From Flavobacteriales bacterium (lineage in GTDB: Bacteria > Bacteroidota > Bacteroidia > Flavobacteriales_F > PHOS-HE28): a stretch of 33,350 bases of DNA. Positions 24,485 to 33,307 of this stretch are shown here, in pieces; the stretch's first letter is position 1, and the number at the start of each line of letters is the position of its first letter. A program made the position numbers and the translations under genes. The notes beneath the pieces were generated by a model. That model saw only the letters and a list, made by a program, of their open reading frames with translations. It made no database searches and had not been told where the DNA came from. The stretch spans positions 1-33,350 of the forward strand of contig JAGNUG010000034.1 of the NCBI GenBank assembly GCA_017987115.1, in the 5' to 3' direction.

Positions 24485-26095
24485 CTATCTGTTCTGCACC
24501 AGGTCAATATCCGTCTTGAACTCACTGGTGGTGTGGAAGGTGATCTCCGGATTGTTGCGCCGTTCAAGATCCAGCATGTAGGCACTGGGCGCCATGAATA
24601 CAGGGTTATCGTCCTTATCCTGTACGATCTGCTGTGCCTTTACGCGAATGAACTTGTCCAGAGCATCCTCGTCCGTGCTGGTCATCCAACATGCTTTGTA
24701 TGCTTGAATTTGCTGGAACGCGCATTTGGCACCATACTCGTGCTCCAAGCGATAGCTTATCACTTCGAACTGCAGTTCACCGACACAACCTACGATCTTC
24801 TTGTTGCCCGGCTGTTGCGTAAAGAGCTGCGCAACACCTTCATCCGTAAGCTGCCGAATGCCTTTATCCAACTGCTTGGACTTCATTGGGTCCAGGTTCA
24901 CCAACTCGCGAAACATCTCCGGACTGAAGGCAGGGATACCTCGGAATTGGAAGTCGGCGCCATCGGTGAGCGTATCACCGATCTTGAAGTTTCCGGTATC
25001 GAACAGGCCGATCACGTCACCCGGCCATGCTTCTTCAACGATCTGTTTGCTAGCTGCCATAAATGACGTTGGAGCTCCGAAGCGAAGTTGTTTTTCCAGT
25101 CGAACGTGCTTGTATTGCGCATTACGGACGAATTTGCCTGAGCAGATCCTCAAGAAAGCGATCCGGTCCCGGTGGTTCGGGTCCAGGTTCGCATGGATCT
25201 TGAAAATGAAACCGCTGAAATGTGGGTCGGTCGGTGCAACAAGACCTTTGTCGGTAGCGCGTGGTTGTGGTGTTGGTGCAATTTCCACGAAGGCGTTCAA
25301 CACCTCCTTGACTCCGAAGTTATTGAATGCACTTCCGAAGAACACCGGCGCTATGCGGCCCTCGCGGTAGGCTTCAATGTTCAGTGGGTCGTATACACCT
25401 TCGATCAAGTGAATATCCTCCCGAAGTGCAGCCGCAGGGTCCGCACCGATCCTGCTATCCAAAAGTGGGTCCTTCAGGTCTTTGATGCTTACACTGTCCT
25501 GCTCCACTTTGGTCTTTCCTGGGTCGAACAAACGCAAACTCTTGCTGTAAAGGTCATAGACACCTTTGAATGTTGCACCGATGCCGATCGGCCAGCTCAT
25601 AGGCCGCACTTTAATGGAAAGCTTCTCCTCAAGTTCATCCAGAAGATCGAATGGGTCTCGACCTTCAAGGTCCATCTTATTTATGAAAACGATGACCGGT
25701 GTGTTGCGCATGCGGCAAACCTCCATAAGTCGCTCGGTCTGTGCCTCTACTCCTTTGACACAATCGATCACAAGGACAACACTGTCAACGGCCGTGAGCG
25801 TACGGTATGTATCCTCGGCAAAATCCCTGTGGCCGGGCGTATCCAACAGGTTGATCAATTTGCCGCCATAATTGAACGTCATGACGGAAGTGCTCACGCT
25901 GATGCCACGCTGGCGCTCGATGTCCATGAAATCACTGGTAGCTCCTCTTCGGATCTTATTGCTCTTTACGGCTCCCGCTGTTTGTATGGCGCCACCATAC
26001 AACAGGAATTTCTCTGTTAGCGTGGTTTTGCCAGCATCAGGGTGGCTGATGATCGCGAACGTTCGCCGGTGATCGATCTCTTCTTTAAGGCTCAT
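24485..26095 (-). CDS. prfC: Peptide chain release factor 3
   Basis: 536 residues from the ATG at 26095 ([20 protein letters not shown]), the usual family start; an in-frame ATG at 26170 would add 25 residues lying in the promoter region. GTPase motifs are G1 SHPDAGKTT (17-25), the switch I region [20 protein letters not shown]3 DTPGHRDF and G4 NKMD. Domain 2 (beta-barrel) and the RF3-type C-terminal domain ([26 protein letters not shown]) follow. RF3 is a cytoplasmic GTPase that recycles RF1/RF2 from the ribosome after peptide release. It is divergent from the sugar dehydrogenase gene. SHPDAGKTT and the C-terminal domain distinguish it from EF-G and TypA. Confidence 0.97.
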   Translation of the reverse strand: MSLKEEIDHRRTFAIISHPDAGKTTLTEKFLLYGGAIQTAGAVKSNKIRRGATSDFMDIERQRGISVSTSVMTFNYGGKLINLLDTPGHRDFAEDTYRTLTAVDSVVLVIDCVKGVEAQTERLMEVCRMRNTPVIVFINKMDLEGRDPFDLLDELEEKLSIKVRPMSWPIGIGATFKGVYDLYSKSLRLFDPGKTKVEQDSVSIKDLKDPLLDSRIGADPAAALREDIHLIEGVYDPLNIEAYREGRIAPVFFGSAFNNFGVKEVLNAFVEIAPTPQPRATDKGLVAPTDPHFSGFIFKIHANLDPNHRDRIAFLRICSGKFVRNAQYKHVRLEKQLRFGAPTSFMAASKQIVEEAWPGDVIGLFDTGNFKIGDTLTDGADFQFRGIPAFSPEMFRELVNLDPMKSKQLDKGIRQLTDEGVAQLFTQQPGNKKIVGCVGELQFEVISYRLEHEYGAKCAFQQIQAYKACWMTSTDEDALDKFIRVKAQQIVQDKDDNPVFMAPSAYMLDLERRNNPEITFHTTSEFKTDIDLVQNR

Positions 26096-26245
26096 AACAC
26101 GATATGCTCCCACGATCCGACCCTCTGGGTTTCCGGCAATGGGGCCGCAAATGTAGCCGGTTGGTAGCACACGCGTCGTTCACATGAAAAGCTTCCTTCT
26201 TACTTTCGCGCCGCTCCGGAAATCGGAGAACAACCTGCAACCTTC

Positions 26246-27865
26246 ATGAAGAAACTCTTGTTACTCGTTTTCCTACCGGCCACATTTGCGTATTCGCAAA
26301 CGCCGGTTTCGATAAATCTACAGTCCTTCGCGACAGGTCTGCCGAACGTGGTGGACCTTGCACACGCTGGTGATGAACGCCTGTTCGCAGTGTTGCAGCC
26401 TGGCACGATCCGTATCATTAATTCTGATGGAACCGTTGTTCCTACTCCATTCCTGGATATTGAATCACGCGTGAATGGTGGTGGTGAGCAAGGGCTATTG
26501 GGTCTTGCATTCGACCCGAACTACGCACAGAACGGATTCTTCTATGTGAATTACATATTTGGTAGTGGAAATGGCAATACGCGTATTTCACGTTTTCAAG
26601 TATCCAGTGATCCGAACATAGCGCTCGATACCACCGAGCAAGTGATCTATACATGGCCACAACCATATAGCAATCATAACGGTGGTGATCTGGATTTTGG
26701 TGCGGATGGCTACCTCTACGTTGGTTTTGGTGACGGTGGCAGTGCTGGAGATCCAGAAGGTCGTGCGCAGGATCTAAGCGAACCGATGGGCGATATCATC
26801 CGTATTGATGTCAGCGATCCGGATACGACCTATACCATTCCAGCGACGAACCCGTTCGCGAATGTTACAGCGAGTAGTGATACCCTTCCTGAGATATGGG
26901 CATCAGGATTGCGAAACCCATACCGCTTCGGCTTTGATGCGCTTACGGGTGATATTTGGATCGGTGATGTTGGGCAGAACGCCTATGAAGAAGTTGATTT
27001 CTGGCCAGCAGGAGACAATACCCACCCTAATTTCGGCTGGCGCTGTTATGAAGGTCTTCATCCTTACAATACGGGTGGCTGCTTGCCTATTGATAATTAT
27101 GTTGCTCCTGTTTCCGAGCATGCCCAAGGTGCTTTCGGTTGGTATTCGGTTATTGGAGGACGTGTTTATCGCGGTCAGGAATTCCCACGTTTGGAAGGCC
27201 GATACATCTATACGGATTATGCAGGCGGTGATTTCTTTTCATTACTGCCGGACGGAGTTGGTGGTTGGGACCGTGAAGAGATCAGGAACAGCAATACGAC
27301 GGGGTATACCTGCATTGCTGAGAATAACGTAGGCGAACTTTTTGTGTGTAACCTCTCCAGCGGAATTGTCTATCACATTGTCGATGCATGCCCGCAGGAT
27401 GCACCAACAGTGGATCAGAACGCGAATACGCTCACGAGCTCCCAGGCAACGGCTTATCAGTGGTATCTGAACGGCCAAATGATCACTGGCGCTCTTGACC
27501 AGACCTACGATGTTGAAATGTCCGGAACTTATTATGTAGTTGCAACGGTTGGTCCTAATTGTCAATTGGCGTCGGATACGATCCAGGTCGTTTTCAATGG
27601 TATTGGCGACACTGTCCTTTCCGGCTTGGAAATTTACCCAAACCCGGCGAAGGACCTTATTAGTATTACTGGAATGCCAGCAACCGTCGCGTTGATCAAG
27701 TTGTTCGATGTATCCGGTAGAGAGCTTCTGAATTCTTCTGTCGGTTCGGTAAACGGGAACACTACGCTGAATATAAATGATATTTCAACCGGACGCTATT
27801 CATTGGTGTTCTTATCAGTTAAAGGTGAGGTATTGGATCAGCGATCGGTTACTGTTCAACATTGA
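26246..27865 (+). CDS. PQQ-dependent sugar dehydrogenase-like protein with T9SS tail
   Basis: 539 residues. The signal peptide is KKLLLLVFLPATFAYS. A six-bladed propeller of the soluble aldose sugar dehydrogenase (GSDH) family spans about 25-380: GGGEQGLLGLAFDPNY (78-93), SNHNGGDLDFGADGYLYVGF (142-161, with His144 as the likely catalytic base), ASGLRNPYRFGFD (219-231) and GDVGQNAYEEVDF (240-252). An Ig-like segment (ATAYQWYLNGQMITGA) and a C-terminal T9SS sorting domain (LEIYPNPAKDLISI, DVSGREL, STGRYSLVF) follow. It is probably exported across the outer membrane and oxidises a sugar or related alcohol; the true substrate is uncertain, since many family members are not characterised. It ends at a strong terminator and is divergent from prfC. 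Confidence 0.92.
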   Translation: MKKLLLLVFLPATFAYSQTPVSINLQSFATGLPNVVDLAHAGDERLFAVLQPGTIRIINSDGTVVPTPFLDIESRVNGGGEQGLLGLAFDPNYAQNGFFYVNYIFGSGNGNTRISRFQVSSDPNIALDTTEQVIYTWPQPYSNHNGGDLDFGADGYLYVGFGDGGSAGDPEGRAQDLSEPMGDIIRIDVSDPDTTYTIPATNPFANVTASSDTLPEIWASGLRNPYRFGFDALTGDIWIGDVGQNAYEEVDFWPAGDNTHPNFGWRCYEGLHPYNTGGCLPIDNYVAPVSEHAQGAFGWYSVIGGRVYRGQEFPRLEGRYIYTDYAGGDFFSLLPDGVGGWDREEIRNSNTTGYTCIAENNVGELFVCNLSSGIVYHIVDACPQDAPTVDQNANTLTSSQATAYQWYLNGQMITGALDQTYDVEMSGTYYVVATVGPNCQLASDTIQVVFNGIGDTVLSGLEIYPNPAKDLISITGMPATVALIKLFDVSGRELLNSSVGSVNGNTTLNINDISTGRYSLVFLSVKGEVLDQRSVTVQH

Positions 27866-27888
27866 TCAGAACCTTTTCCAATTGAAGA

Positions 27889-27916
27889 CCCTGGACATTC
27901 GTGTTCAGGGTTTTTT
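27889..27916 (+). terminator. Strong intrinsic terminator (TTCG tetraloop)
   Basis: CCCTGGACA, loop TTCG, TGTTCAGGG form a 9-bp stem with one G-T pair, followed by six T. It lies 24 bp past the sugar dehydrogenase stop. Confidence 0.93.
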
Positions 27917-28001
27917 CATGCGCGATCGATTCACCGGATTGAAGGAAGACGTTGCTCTGAAAAGGAATTTGGGTTAGTTTCGGTGACCCTTTTTAGAAGC
28001 C

Positions 28002-29984
28002 ATGAGATCATTTCTTACACTCGTATCAATTGTATTTTCACTATCGATATGTGCGCAGACCGTGCTGTTCAGTGAAGATTTTGAAACTGCCCTTCCTGCA
28101 TTTGCACCGAACACTCCGGATATGGGTTCGGTGCAGACCGGGGACAATACATGGCTTATCAATAACTCATATGCCGGTGGAAGCGGTGAGATACTATGCT
28201 TAGGCTTCCCGTTCTCATTTACAATACCGACCACTGCAGCTCAACCTGCTGGGATATCGATGGCCAATGGTAAATACCTGCATATTGCAAGTACCCCTGG
28301 TATTGCTGCCGGGATCACTAATTGTTCGTTCGTGGCCGCGGATGGCTTATGTACCAATGCTGCGAACCATTTTGCGCGCATGACTCAGGATGTGAACACG
28401 GTTGGAGCGAGTGATATTACGGTATCGTTCTGGTGGCTTTGTGGCGGCAGTGCGAGCAACTATGGAGAGATCTACTACAGCACGAATAGCGGCAGCTCTT
28501 GGACACTTGTCAATACACCTATTAGCCAATATTCGAACCAATCCAACTGGGTAGAACAGACCATTTCTGATCCCGCTTTCGCAGGGCACACAACCTTACG
28601 GTTTGGATTCCGATTCGTGAACAACACAACACTGAGTGCAACCGACCCGGCGTTCGGTATCGACGATGTTGAGATCACATCAGGTTCGACAGTTGCCAAT
28701 AGCATATCAACTGGAACGATAGCACCTGTTTCTTACTGCCAAGGAACCGGGCTTAACATACCCTATACAGCGAATGGAACATATTCCGCAGGCAATTCAT
28801 TCACTGCTGAACTTTCCGATGCGACCGGGAGTTTCGCTGCACCTGTGATCATTGGAACGGTTAGTTCAACTACGAGCGGGTCCATAGTAGCCACTATTCC
28901 TGCGAACACACCGGTGGGCACTGAATATTTGGTCCGAGTGGTCAGCTCAACGCCCTTTACAGTAGGAACACCATTTGGCATTTCACTTTCTGTAAGCGAA
29001 GCGCCATTCGCCGGCGACGATAGGTCGATCATACTGTGTAAGAATTCAGGTACATATGACCTATTGCAATTGCTTACAGGAACACCAAGTACGTGTGGCA
29101 CATGGGCTGGGCCTGCTGGAACGTTAGCAGGTGGGATGTTCAATACGGCTACGAATAATCCTGGAGCATATGTATACACGACGAACTGCCCCAGTGCCTG
29201 TCCACGGGATATGGCAACATTAACGGTAACGCTGCAGAACCCTGCAAATGCGGGAAGCAACGTGACCGCCGAATTATGTAATAATGATCCACCAGCAGAT
29301 GTGCATGATCTCGTATTGAATGGTGATGAGGATGGTTTCTTTTACTACCAAGGACAATCATCTCCGCAGCCTGACCTTACCATTCCTGGCAGTTATCCGC
29401 TGACGTACATTGTATTTGGCGTTGGCCCGTGTGTAAATGATACATCCGATTTCATTTTGAACGTGAATGAAGCACCGAATGCCGGTGCGAGCGCATCTGC
29501 AACAATTTGCACGAATGCAACCGCCACGGAATTGATATCATTAATTGGTGGAACCCCGGATGCTGGAGGTACGTGGACCGATCCATCCGGTCTGGTCACT
29601 TCAGGTATTCTAACCCCAGGAACTTCGGTTGCCGGTCTATATACCTATACCGTTCCTGGTATAGCGCCATGCGAAGATGAGCAAGCTTTCGTTGCGGTCG
29701 TATTCGACCCTTGCACTGGAGTTGAGGATCAGGGTGAGCGTATGACATCGATACGCTGGGTAGGGCAAATGGGTAATGTGCATACGGTAATGATCGGATA
29801 TAGCGACCTGGACCACTACGAGTTGATCGATGCTACCGGTCGCGTCCATATTCAACAGCGTGATCTTGTACAGGGTGATCGGATCTTGTTGGACCTTGCA
29901 GGTCAACCAACTGGAATTTATTTCCTGCGAGCCAGCGACAGGTCCGGGCAGTCAGTGATCAAGTTGTTGCATCGGGGGAGCTGA
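28002..29984 (+). CDS. T9SS-secreted multidomain surface protein
   Basis: 660 residues with signal peptide FLTLVSIVFSLSICAQ. Residues about 20-230 resemble a MAM/jelly-roll type module (LFSEDFETALPAF, ITVSFWWLCGG, FGIDDVEITSG), common at the N-terminus of Bacteroidota secreted proteins. Residues about 235-330 are Ig-like (YCQGTGLNIPYTANGTYSAG, PVGTEYLVRV). Then come three related repeats of about 85 residues (AGDDRSIILCKNSGTYDLL; AGSNVTAELCNNDPP; AGASASATICTNATATEL), each with a GTW or equivalent core. A T9SS C-terminal domain closes the protein (HYELIDATGRVHI, GIYFLRASDRSGQSVIKL). It lies downstream of the terminated sugar dehydrogenase unit, so it is probably transcribed on its own. Likely adhesin or matrix protein; no enzymatic motif seen. 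Confidence 0.88.
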   Translation: MRSFLTLVSIVFSLSICAQTVLFSEDFETALPAFAPNTPDMGSVQTGDNTWLINNSYAGGSGEILCLGFPFSFTIPTTAAQPAGISMANGKYLHIASTPGIAAGITNCSFVAADGLCTNAANHFARMTQDVNTVGASDITVSFWWLCGGSASNYGEIYYSTNSGSSWTLVNTPISQYSNQSNWVEQTISDPAFAGHTTLRFGFRFVNNTTLSATDPAFGIDDVEITSGSTVANSISTGTIAPVSYCQGTGLNIPYTANGTYSAGNSFTAELSDATGSFAAPVIIGTVSSTTSGSIVATIPANTPVGTEYLVRVVSSTPFTVGTPFGISLSVSEAPFAGDDRSIILCKNSGTYDLLQLLTGTPSTCGTWAGPAGTLAGGMFNTATNNPGAYVYTTNCPSACPRDMATLTVTLQNPANAGSNVTAELCNNDPPADVHDLVLNGDEDGFFYYQGQSSPQPDLTIPGSYPLTYIVFGVGPCVNDTSDFILNVNEAPNAGASASATICTNATATELISLIGGTPDAGGTWTDPSGLVTSGILTPGTSVAGLYTYTVPGIAPCEDEQAFVAVVFDPCTGVEDQGERMTSIRWVGQMGNVHTVMIGYSDLDHYELIDATGRVHIQQRDLVQGDRILLDLAGQPTGIYFLRASDRSGQSVIKLLHRGS

Positions 29985-30013
29985 ACTTCATTGACCCAGG
30001 AATTTTCTACCCA

Positions 30014-30027
30014 CACGATCGATCGTG
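30014..30027. other. Perfect 14-bp palindrome upstream of phoH
   Basis: CACGATCGATCGTG, about 120 bp before the phoH-family start and 30 bp after the stop of the preceding gene. No T-run follows. It could be a regulatory site or simply a short palindrome. Confidence 0.3.
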
Positions 30028-30145
30028 CATAAGTGGGCGTTCATGACCCTGTAGCTGAGATCCGTGGTCCAATACATTTGATCGAACGAAATATGCATTG
30101 GAAGTTGCAATGCACATTCCGCGCTAAACACAGTTCATTGATCGC

Positions 30146-31480
30146 ATGAAGAAAAAGGACCGAAAGATCTTCGTATTGGATACTTCCGTTATTCTGTACG
30201 ACCATTCAGCCATTGAAAACTTTGAAGAGCATGATGTGGCCATACCCATACAAGTCTTAGAAGAACTAGACACATTCAAAAAAGGTAACGACACAATTAA
30301 TTACGAGGCGCGTGAATTCATTCGCCACTTGGACAGCATTGCACAACGCGATGTACTTACGGATTGGATCCCCTTGAATGGTGCTACACATGGGAAGTTC
30401 AAAGTAGTTGCCAAGCACGACCTGAATGGTGTGGATGCAACCAAGGTGTTCGACGACGCCAAGGCCGATCATCAGATCCTGAATGCTACGCTCACGCTAC
30501 AGCGGCAGAACAAGGACCGCACCGTTGTTCTGGTCAGCAAGGATATTGCACTTCGCTTGAAAGCGAAGAGCTTGAATATCCTTGCAGAGGATTATCTCAC
30601 AGGGAAGGTCCGTGATGTTCGTGAAAAGTTATATACAGGTCGCACTGGCATTGAAGACTTCAGCGAAGAACTCATAGACAGCTTATTCGAGCGCGGTAGC
30701 ATGCCGGTAGAGGATATTGGGATCGAAAGACCGAAAGGCAATCACTTTTTCATCCTGAAACACAAGAAGAAAAGTATCCTCGCCAAATTCGATCCGCGTA
30801 CCGGAAAATTGAATCGTGTAGAGAAGCATAGCGTGTTCGGTATCGGTCCGAAGAATGCGGAACAGGCACTGGCAATGGCAGCTTTGCTTGATCCTGAGAT
30901 CAAATTGGTAACCTTACAAGGTGCTGCTGGTACTGGAAAGACATTACTTGCTCTGGCTTGTGCATTGGAACAGCGCAGAGAGTATCGCCAGATCTACGTA
31001 ACACGTCCTGTAGTGCCGCTGAGCAATAAGGATATTGGTTATCTACCTGGAGATATCCAAAGCAAATTGGACCCGTATATGCAACCGCTTTGGGATAACC
31101 TGAAGTTGATCAAAGGACAGTTCGAGAAGCATGATAGTACCCCTAAGCGGATCGATGAGATGCTAGAGAATGAAAAGATCTCCATTGCTCCATTGGCTTA
31201 CATCCGTGGCCGGTCATTGAGCAACATCTTCTTCATTGTTGATGAGGCTCAGAACCTTACGCCTTTGGAAGTAAAGACAGTGATAAGTAGAGCAGGGGAA
31301 GGCACCAAGATCGTCTTTACGGGTGATGTACATCAGATCGATTCACCGTTCCTGGATTCCGAGAGCAACGGATTAAGTTACTTGATCGATAAAGCGAAAG
31401 GAGACCCGTTGTTCGCGCACATTACGTTGGAAAAAGGCGAACGCAGTCCTCTCGCTAATCTAGCCAACGAATTGTTGTAG
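30146..31480 (+). CDS. PIN domain plus PhoH-like ATPase (PhoH2/YlaK type)
   Basis: 444 residues. The N-terminal PIN nuclease-fold domain spans about 7-150, with acidic residues D12 (VLDTSVIL), E39/E40 (VLEELD) and D133 (SKDIAL). The C-terminal PhoH ATPase spans about 235-440, with Walker A GAAGTGKT (259-266), VTRPVVPLSNKDIGYLPGD, Walker B FFIVDEAQN (362-370) and the FTGDVHQID sensor motif. PIN-PhoH fusions are reported to act as RNA helicase/ribonuclease proteins in some bacteria; the physiological substrate here is unknown. It is cytoplasmic with no signal peptide. It is monocistronic, ending in a hairpin terminator shared with the convergent SiaC gene. Confidence 0.95.
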   Translation: MKKKDRKIFVLDTSVILYDHSAIENFEEHDVAIPIQVLEELDTFKKGNDTINYEAREFIRHLDSIAQRDVLTDWIPLNGATHGKFKVVAKHDLNGVDATKVFDDAKADHQILNATLTLQRQNKDRTVVLVSKDIALRLKAKSLNILAEDYLTGKVRDVREKLYTGRTGIEDFSEELIDSLFERGSMPVEDIGIERPKGNHFFILKHKKKSILAKFDPRTGKLNRVEKHSVFGIGPKNAEQALAMAALLDPEIKLVTLQGAAGTGKTLLALACALEQRREYRQIYVTRPVVPLSNKDIGYLPGDIQSKLDPYMQPLWDNLKLIKGQFEKHDSTPKRIDEMLENEKISIAPLAYIRGRSLSNIFFIVDEAQNLTPLEVKTVISRAGEGTKIVFTGDVHQIDSPFLDSESNGLSYLIDKAKGDPLFAHITLEKGERSPLANLANELL

Positions 31481-31495
31481 AAAGTGCCAATTGTA

Positions 31496-31532
31496 AAGTC
31501 CGGTCAGTTTCATGAACTGACCGGGCTTTGTT
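31496..31532. terminator. Bidirectional terminator between phoH-like gene and orphan SiaC gene
   Basis: AAGTCCGGTCAGTT, loop TCATG, AACTGACCGGGCTT: a 14-bp stem with one T-G pair, flanked by short T-rich tracts on both strands. It lies 16 bp past the phoH stop and downstream of the minus-strand SiaC gene. Confidence 0.85.
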
Positions 31533-31632
31533 CTTGGTCATGGTCCGATGTCACTGATAAAGGGACGATCAATGCACAAGCATCATCGATAACGTTGGCC
31601 GCTCGAAGGCATTTTAAGAAGACAAAAAGGGA

Positions 31633-32025
31633 TCAGAATAGCTCTTCAACCTCGATGAACTTGAACTTCATGTTGAAGAAGCTCTGGTAGTCCTTACCTG
31701 TTTCGGCCATTTCTTCATCGCCGCTTTCAAAATGCCAGTTCACCTGGATCTTGTTTCCTGTCTCACCAGCGGTATTGAGACGTTTGAAGATATTATACAG
31801 ATGCCTCGAAGAACTGGTGTCCAAATAATCCAGATGCATGTTCACGGTCGTTTCTTCGGAGGGCTTTTCCAAATACTCATCCAACCAGTTATAGACCTGT
31901 GCATAGAATTGCTCAGAGTTATGGGGTAAAGACCGTCCGATGAACTCCATGATCCCACTGTCCACATCTATATCAATAAGCGGAGATGTATCCGTTCGTT
32001 CAACATGGTAGCGTTTTGTGATCAT
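31633..32025 (-). CDS. siaC-like: Orphan SiaC family regulatory phosphoprotein (DUF1987)
   Basis: 130 residues. It aligns over its whole length with the operon SiaC: TDTSPLIDIDVDSGIMEFIG, GRSLPHNSEQFYAQVYNWLDEY, LDYLDTSSSRHLYNIF and WHFESGDEEMAETGKDY. Position 70 is threonine (DTSS), where the operon copy has serine (NSSS). No SiaA or SiaB gene adjoins it; neighbours are the PIN-PhoH gene (convergent) and two small secreted protein genes on the same strand. It might therefore be served by the SiaA/SiaB pair at 7215-10300 or by another pair elsewhere. The start ATG at 32025 gives the usual family length. The role is inferred as a phosphorylation-switched binding protein with an unknown partner. 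Confidence 0.88.
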   Translation of the reverse strand: MITKRYHVERTDTSPLIDIDVDSGIMEFIGRSLPHNSEQFYAQVYNWLDEYLEKPSEETTVNMHLDYLDTSSSRHLYNIFKRLNTAGETGNKIQVNWHFESGDEEMAETGKDYQSFFNMKFKFIEVEELF

Positions 32026-32139
32026 TGCAAGGGTCAGGTATTTTGAACACCACGTGTTATCCTGTTACATGCAAAGAAAACGGCACCATGACCAGATCAT
32101 AAGTGCGATCACAGTGATCCATTAACAAAATGACGTTGA

Positions 32140-32175
32140 TACCGTGACAGCAGCGATAGGCCTATCCTAACGGTA
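32140..32175 (-). terminator. Nested palindrome, candidate terminator
   Basis: An inner perfect 12-bp palindrome (GATAGGCCTATC, 32155-32166) is enclosed by TACCGT (32140-32145) and ACGGTA (32170-32175). It starts directly after the stop codon of the minus-strand gene ending at 32177; a short T tract (ATTTTG) follows further down. Confidence 0.4.
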
Positions 32176-32176
32176 C

Positions 32177-32581
32177 CTACTTGGCGGCATACGCCGTAAG
32201 TATATCCTGATCGCTTGGTAAAATGATCTCCGTATCATCGACCCGCCGAACCCAGTACAAGTATTTCCCGCTTCCATGACATGCGAATGCGGAAGTTGAT
32301 TCTTGAGGCTCCAATGCCCTTACTGGGAAAGTTCGCCAAGATCCATTTTCTTCCTCCATTGCGATCTTTACTTCCACTATCACCGAGCAGGAGTTCTTCA
32401 TTTCCAATTGGAAGGTACCGCTATAATCGCGCTTATAGCCTTCGGTATAGTATTCGCATTTTTCGCATACCGAGCCCCATTTCGTATCGGTCCTTACGAG
32501 GCAATCCGCATAGTTCGTATCCTGCGCACCTGCCCAGAAAGCAGCAAGTACGAGAACGATCAGGAGGATGATCTTCTTCAT
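32177..32581 (-). CDS. Small secreted cysteine-containing protein, unknown function
   Basis: 134 residues from the ATG at 32581, directly before the signal peptide KKIILLIVLVLAAFWAGAQ. In-frame ATGs lie two and four codons upstream and cannot be excluded. The mature part is probably beta-rich (SGTFQLEMKNSCSVIVEVKIAM, GSWRTFPVRALEP, GKYLYWVRRVDD) and holds cysteines at 27, 39, 42, 65 and 101, including a CxxC pair (CEKC). I do not recognise the family. The start lies 2 bases past the stop of the upstream TPR gene, so the two are almost surely co-transcribed and translationally linked. Likely periplasmic or extracellular. Confidence 0.83.
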   Translation of the reverse strand: MKKIILLIVLVLAAFWAGAQDTNYADCLVRTDTKWGSVCEKCEYYTEGYKRDYSGTFQLEMKNSCSVIVEVKIAMEEENGSWRTFPVRALEPQESTSAFACHGSGKYLYWVRRVDDTEIILPSDQDILTAYAAK

Positions 32582-32583
32582 GT

Positions 32584-33120
32584 TCATTTGCAACCGGTGT
32601 TGTTCAAAATGATCTTTGCTTCTGCATTCCCGAATTTCTTACTGGTCTTCCAGTCCTTGCATGCCGACTTCATGTCATCTTTCCCTTTGTAAGCCCAACC
32701 TCGGTTGTTGTACCCTTCCTCATTCTTCGGCTCCAGTTCCAATCCTCTGTTGAAGTCATTCAATGCGAGATCGAATTTTTGCATTTTGTTATAGGCACTA
32801 CCACGGCTGATATATGCCCATACATGATCCTCCTGGCGGGTGATCACCGAAGTGAAATCTTCAACTGCATTGTCGTATTGTTTGAGGAGACTGTAACAAA
32901 ATCCACGCTGCAGGTACGCGTTCACATGATTCGGGTCAGCCTTCAATGTTTCACTGAAATAGAGAATTGCTCCTTTATGATCTCCTGATCGATACGCTGC
33001 TTCACCTGTCTTGAACATCACCTCCGCGTCTGCGGGTGGTTTGGACGCATCCATATAGGACTGCGCATTAATGGATAGTGAAAGCGAGATCGCTGCTGTG
33101 GTGGTCAATAGTGTTTTCAT
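32584..33120 (-). CDS. Periplasmic tetratricopeptide repeat protein
   Basis: 178 residues with signal peptide KTLLTTTAAISLSLSINAQ. Four TPR units lie at about 33-64, 66-98, 100-132 and 134-165, with the expected AY..RG..Y and YF/DF...L...P pattern. The last one carries the DDMKSACKDWKTSKKFGN ending common in Bacteroidota TPR proteins. TPRs mediate protein-protein contacts; nothing shows the partner, though the co-transcribed cysteine-containing secreted protein just downstream is a natural candidate. It is the first gene of a two-gene unit whose promoter should lie in 33121-33300. Confidence 0.88.
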   Translation of the reverse strand: MKTLLTTTAAISLSLSINAQSYMDASKPPADAEVMFKTGEAAYRSGDHKGAILYFSETLKADPNHVNAYLQRGFCYSLLKQYDNAVEDFTSVITRQEDHVWAYISRGSAYNKMQKFDLALNDFNRGLELEPKNEEGYNNRGWAYKGKDDMKSACKDWKTSKKFGNAEAKIILNNTGCK

Positions 33121-33307
33121 CGGTCGGTGCCATTTGTACGTAGGCCATCCAAGGAGGTTTCATCGAACAAGTATTGAAACAGCAGTTCGTTAACGAATAT
33201 GCTTGGTACCTGAACTGTCCATCAATGATCGAATTGGTCGGTCGGAAAATTGGATCATCCGGTAACCCTAAGATCCGGATCACCGTAAAACGCAGCAGAG
33301 ATCCGGT

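Noticed and set aside
25172-26020. 282-codon plus-strand open frame
   Set aside because: It lies wholly antisense to prfC, whose GTPase motifs are complete; the translation has no recognisable domain and is low in plausibility.
33257-33306. Three ATCCGG copies upstream of the right-edge start codon
   Set aside because: Six-base repeats at uneven spacing (16 and 28 bp) are expected by chance at this frequency.
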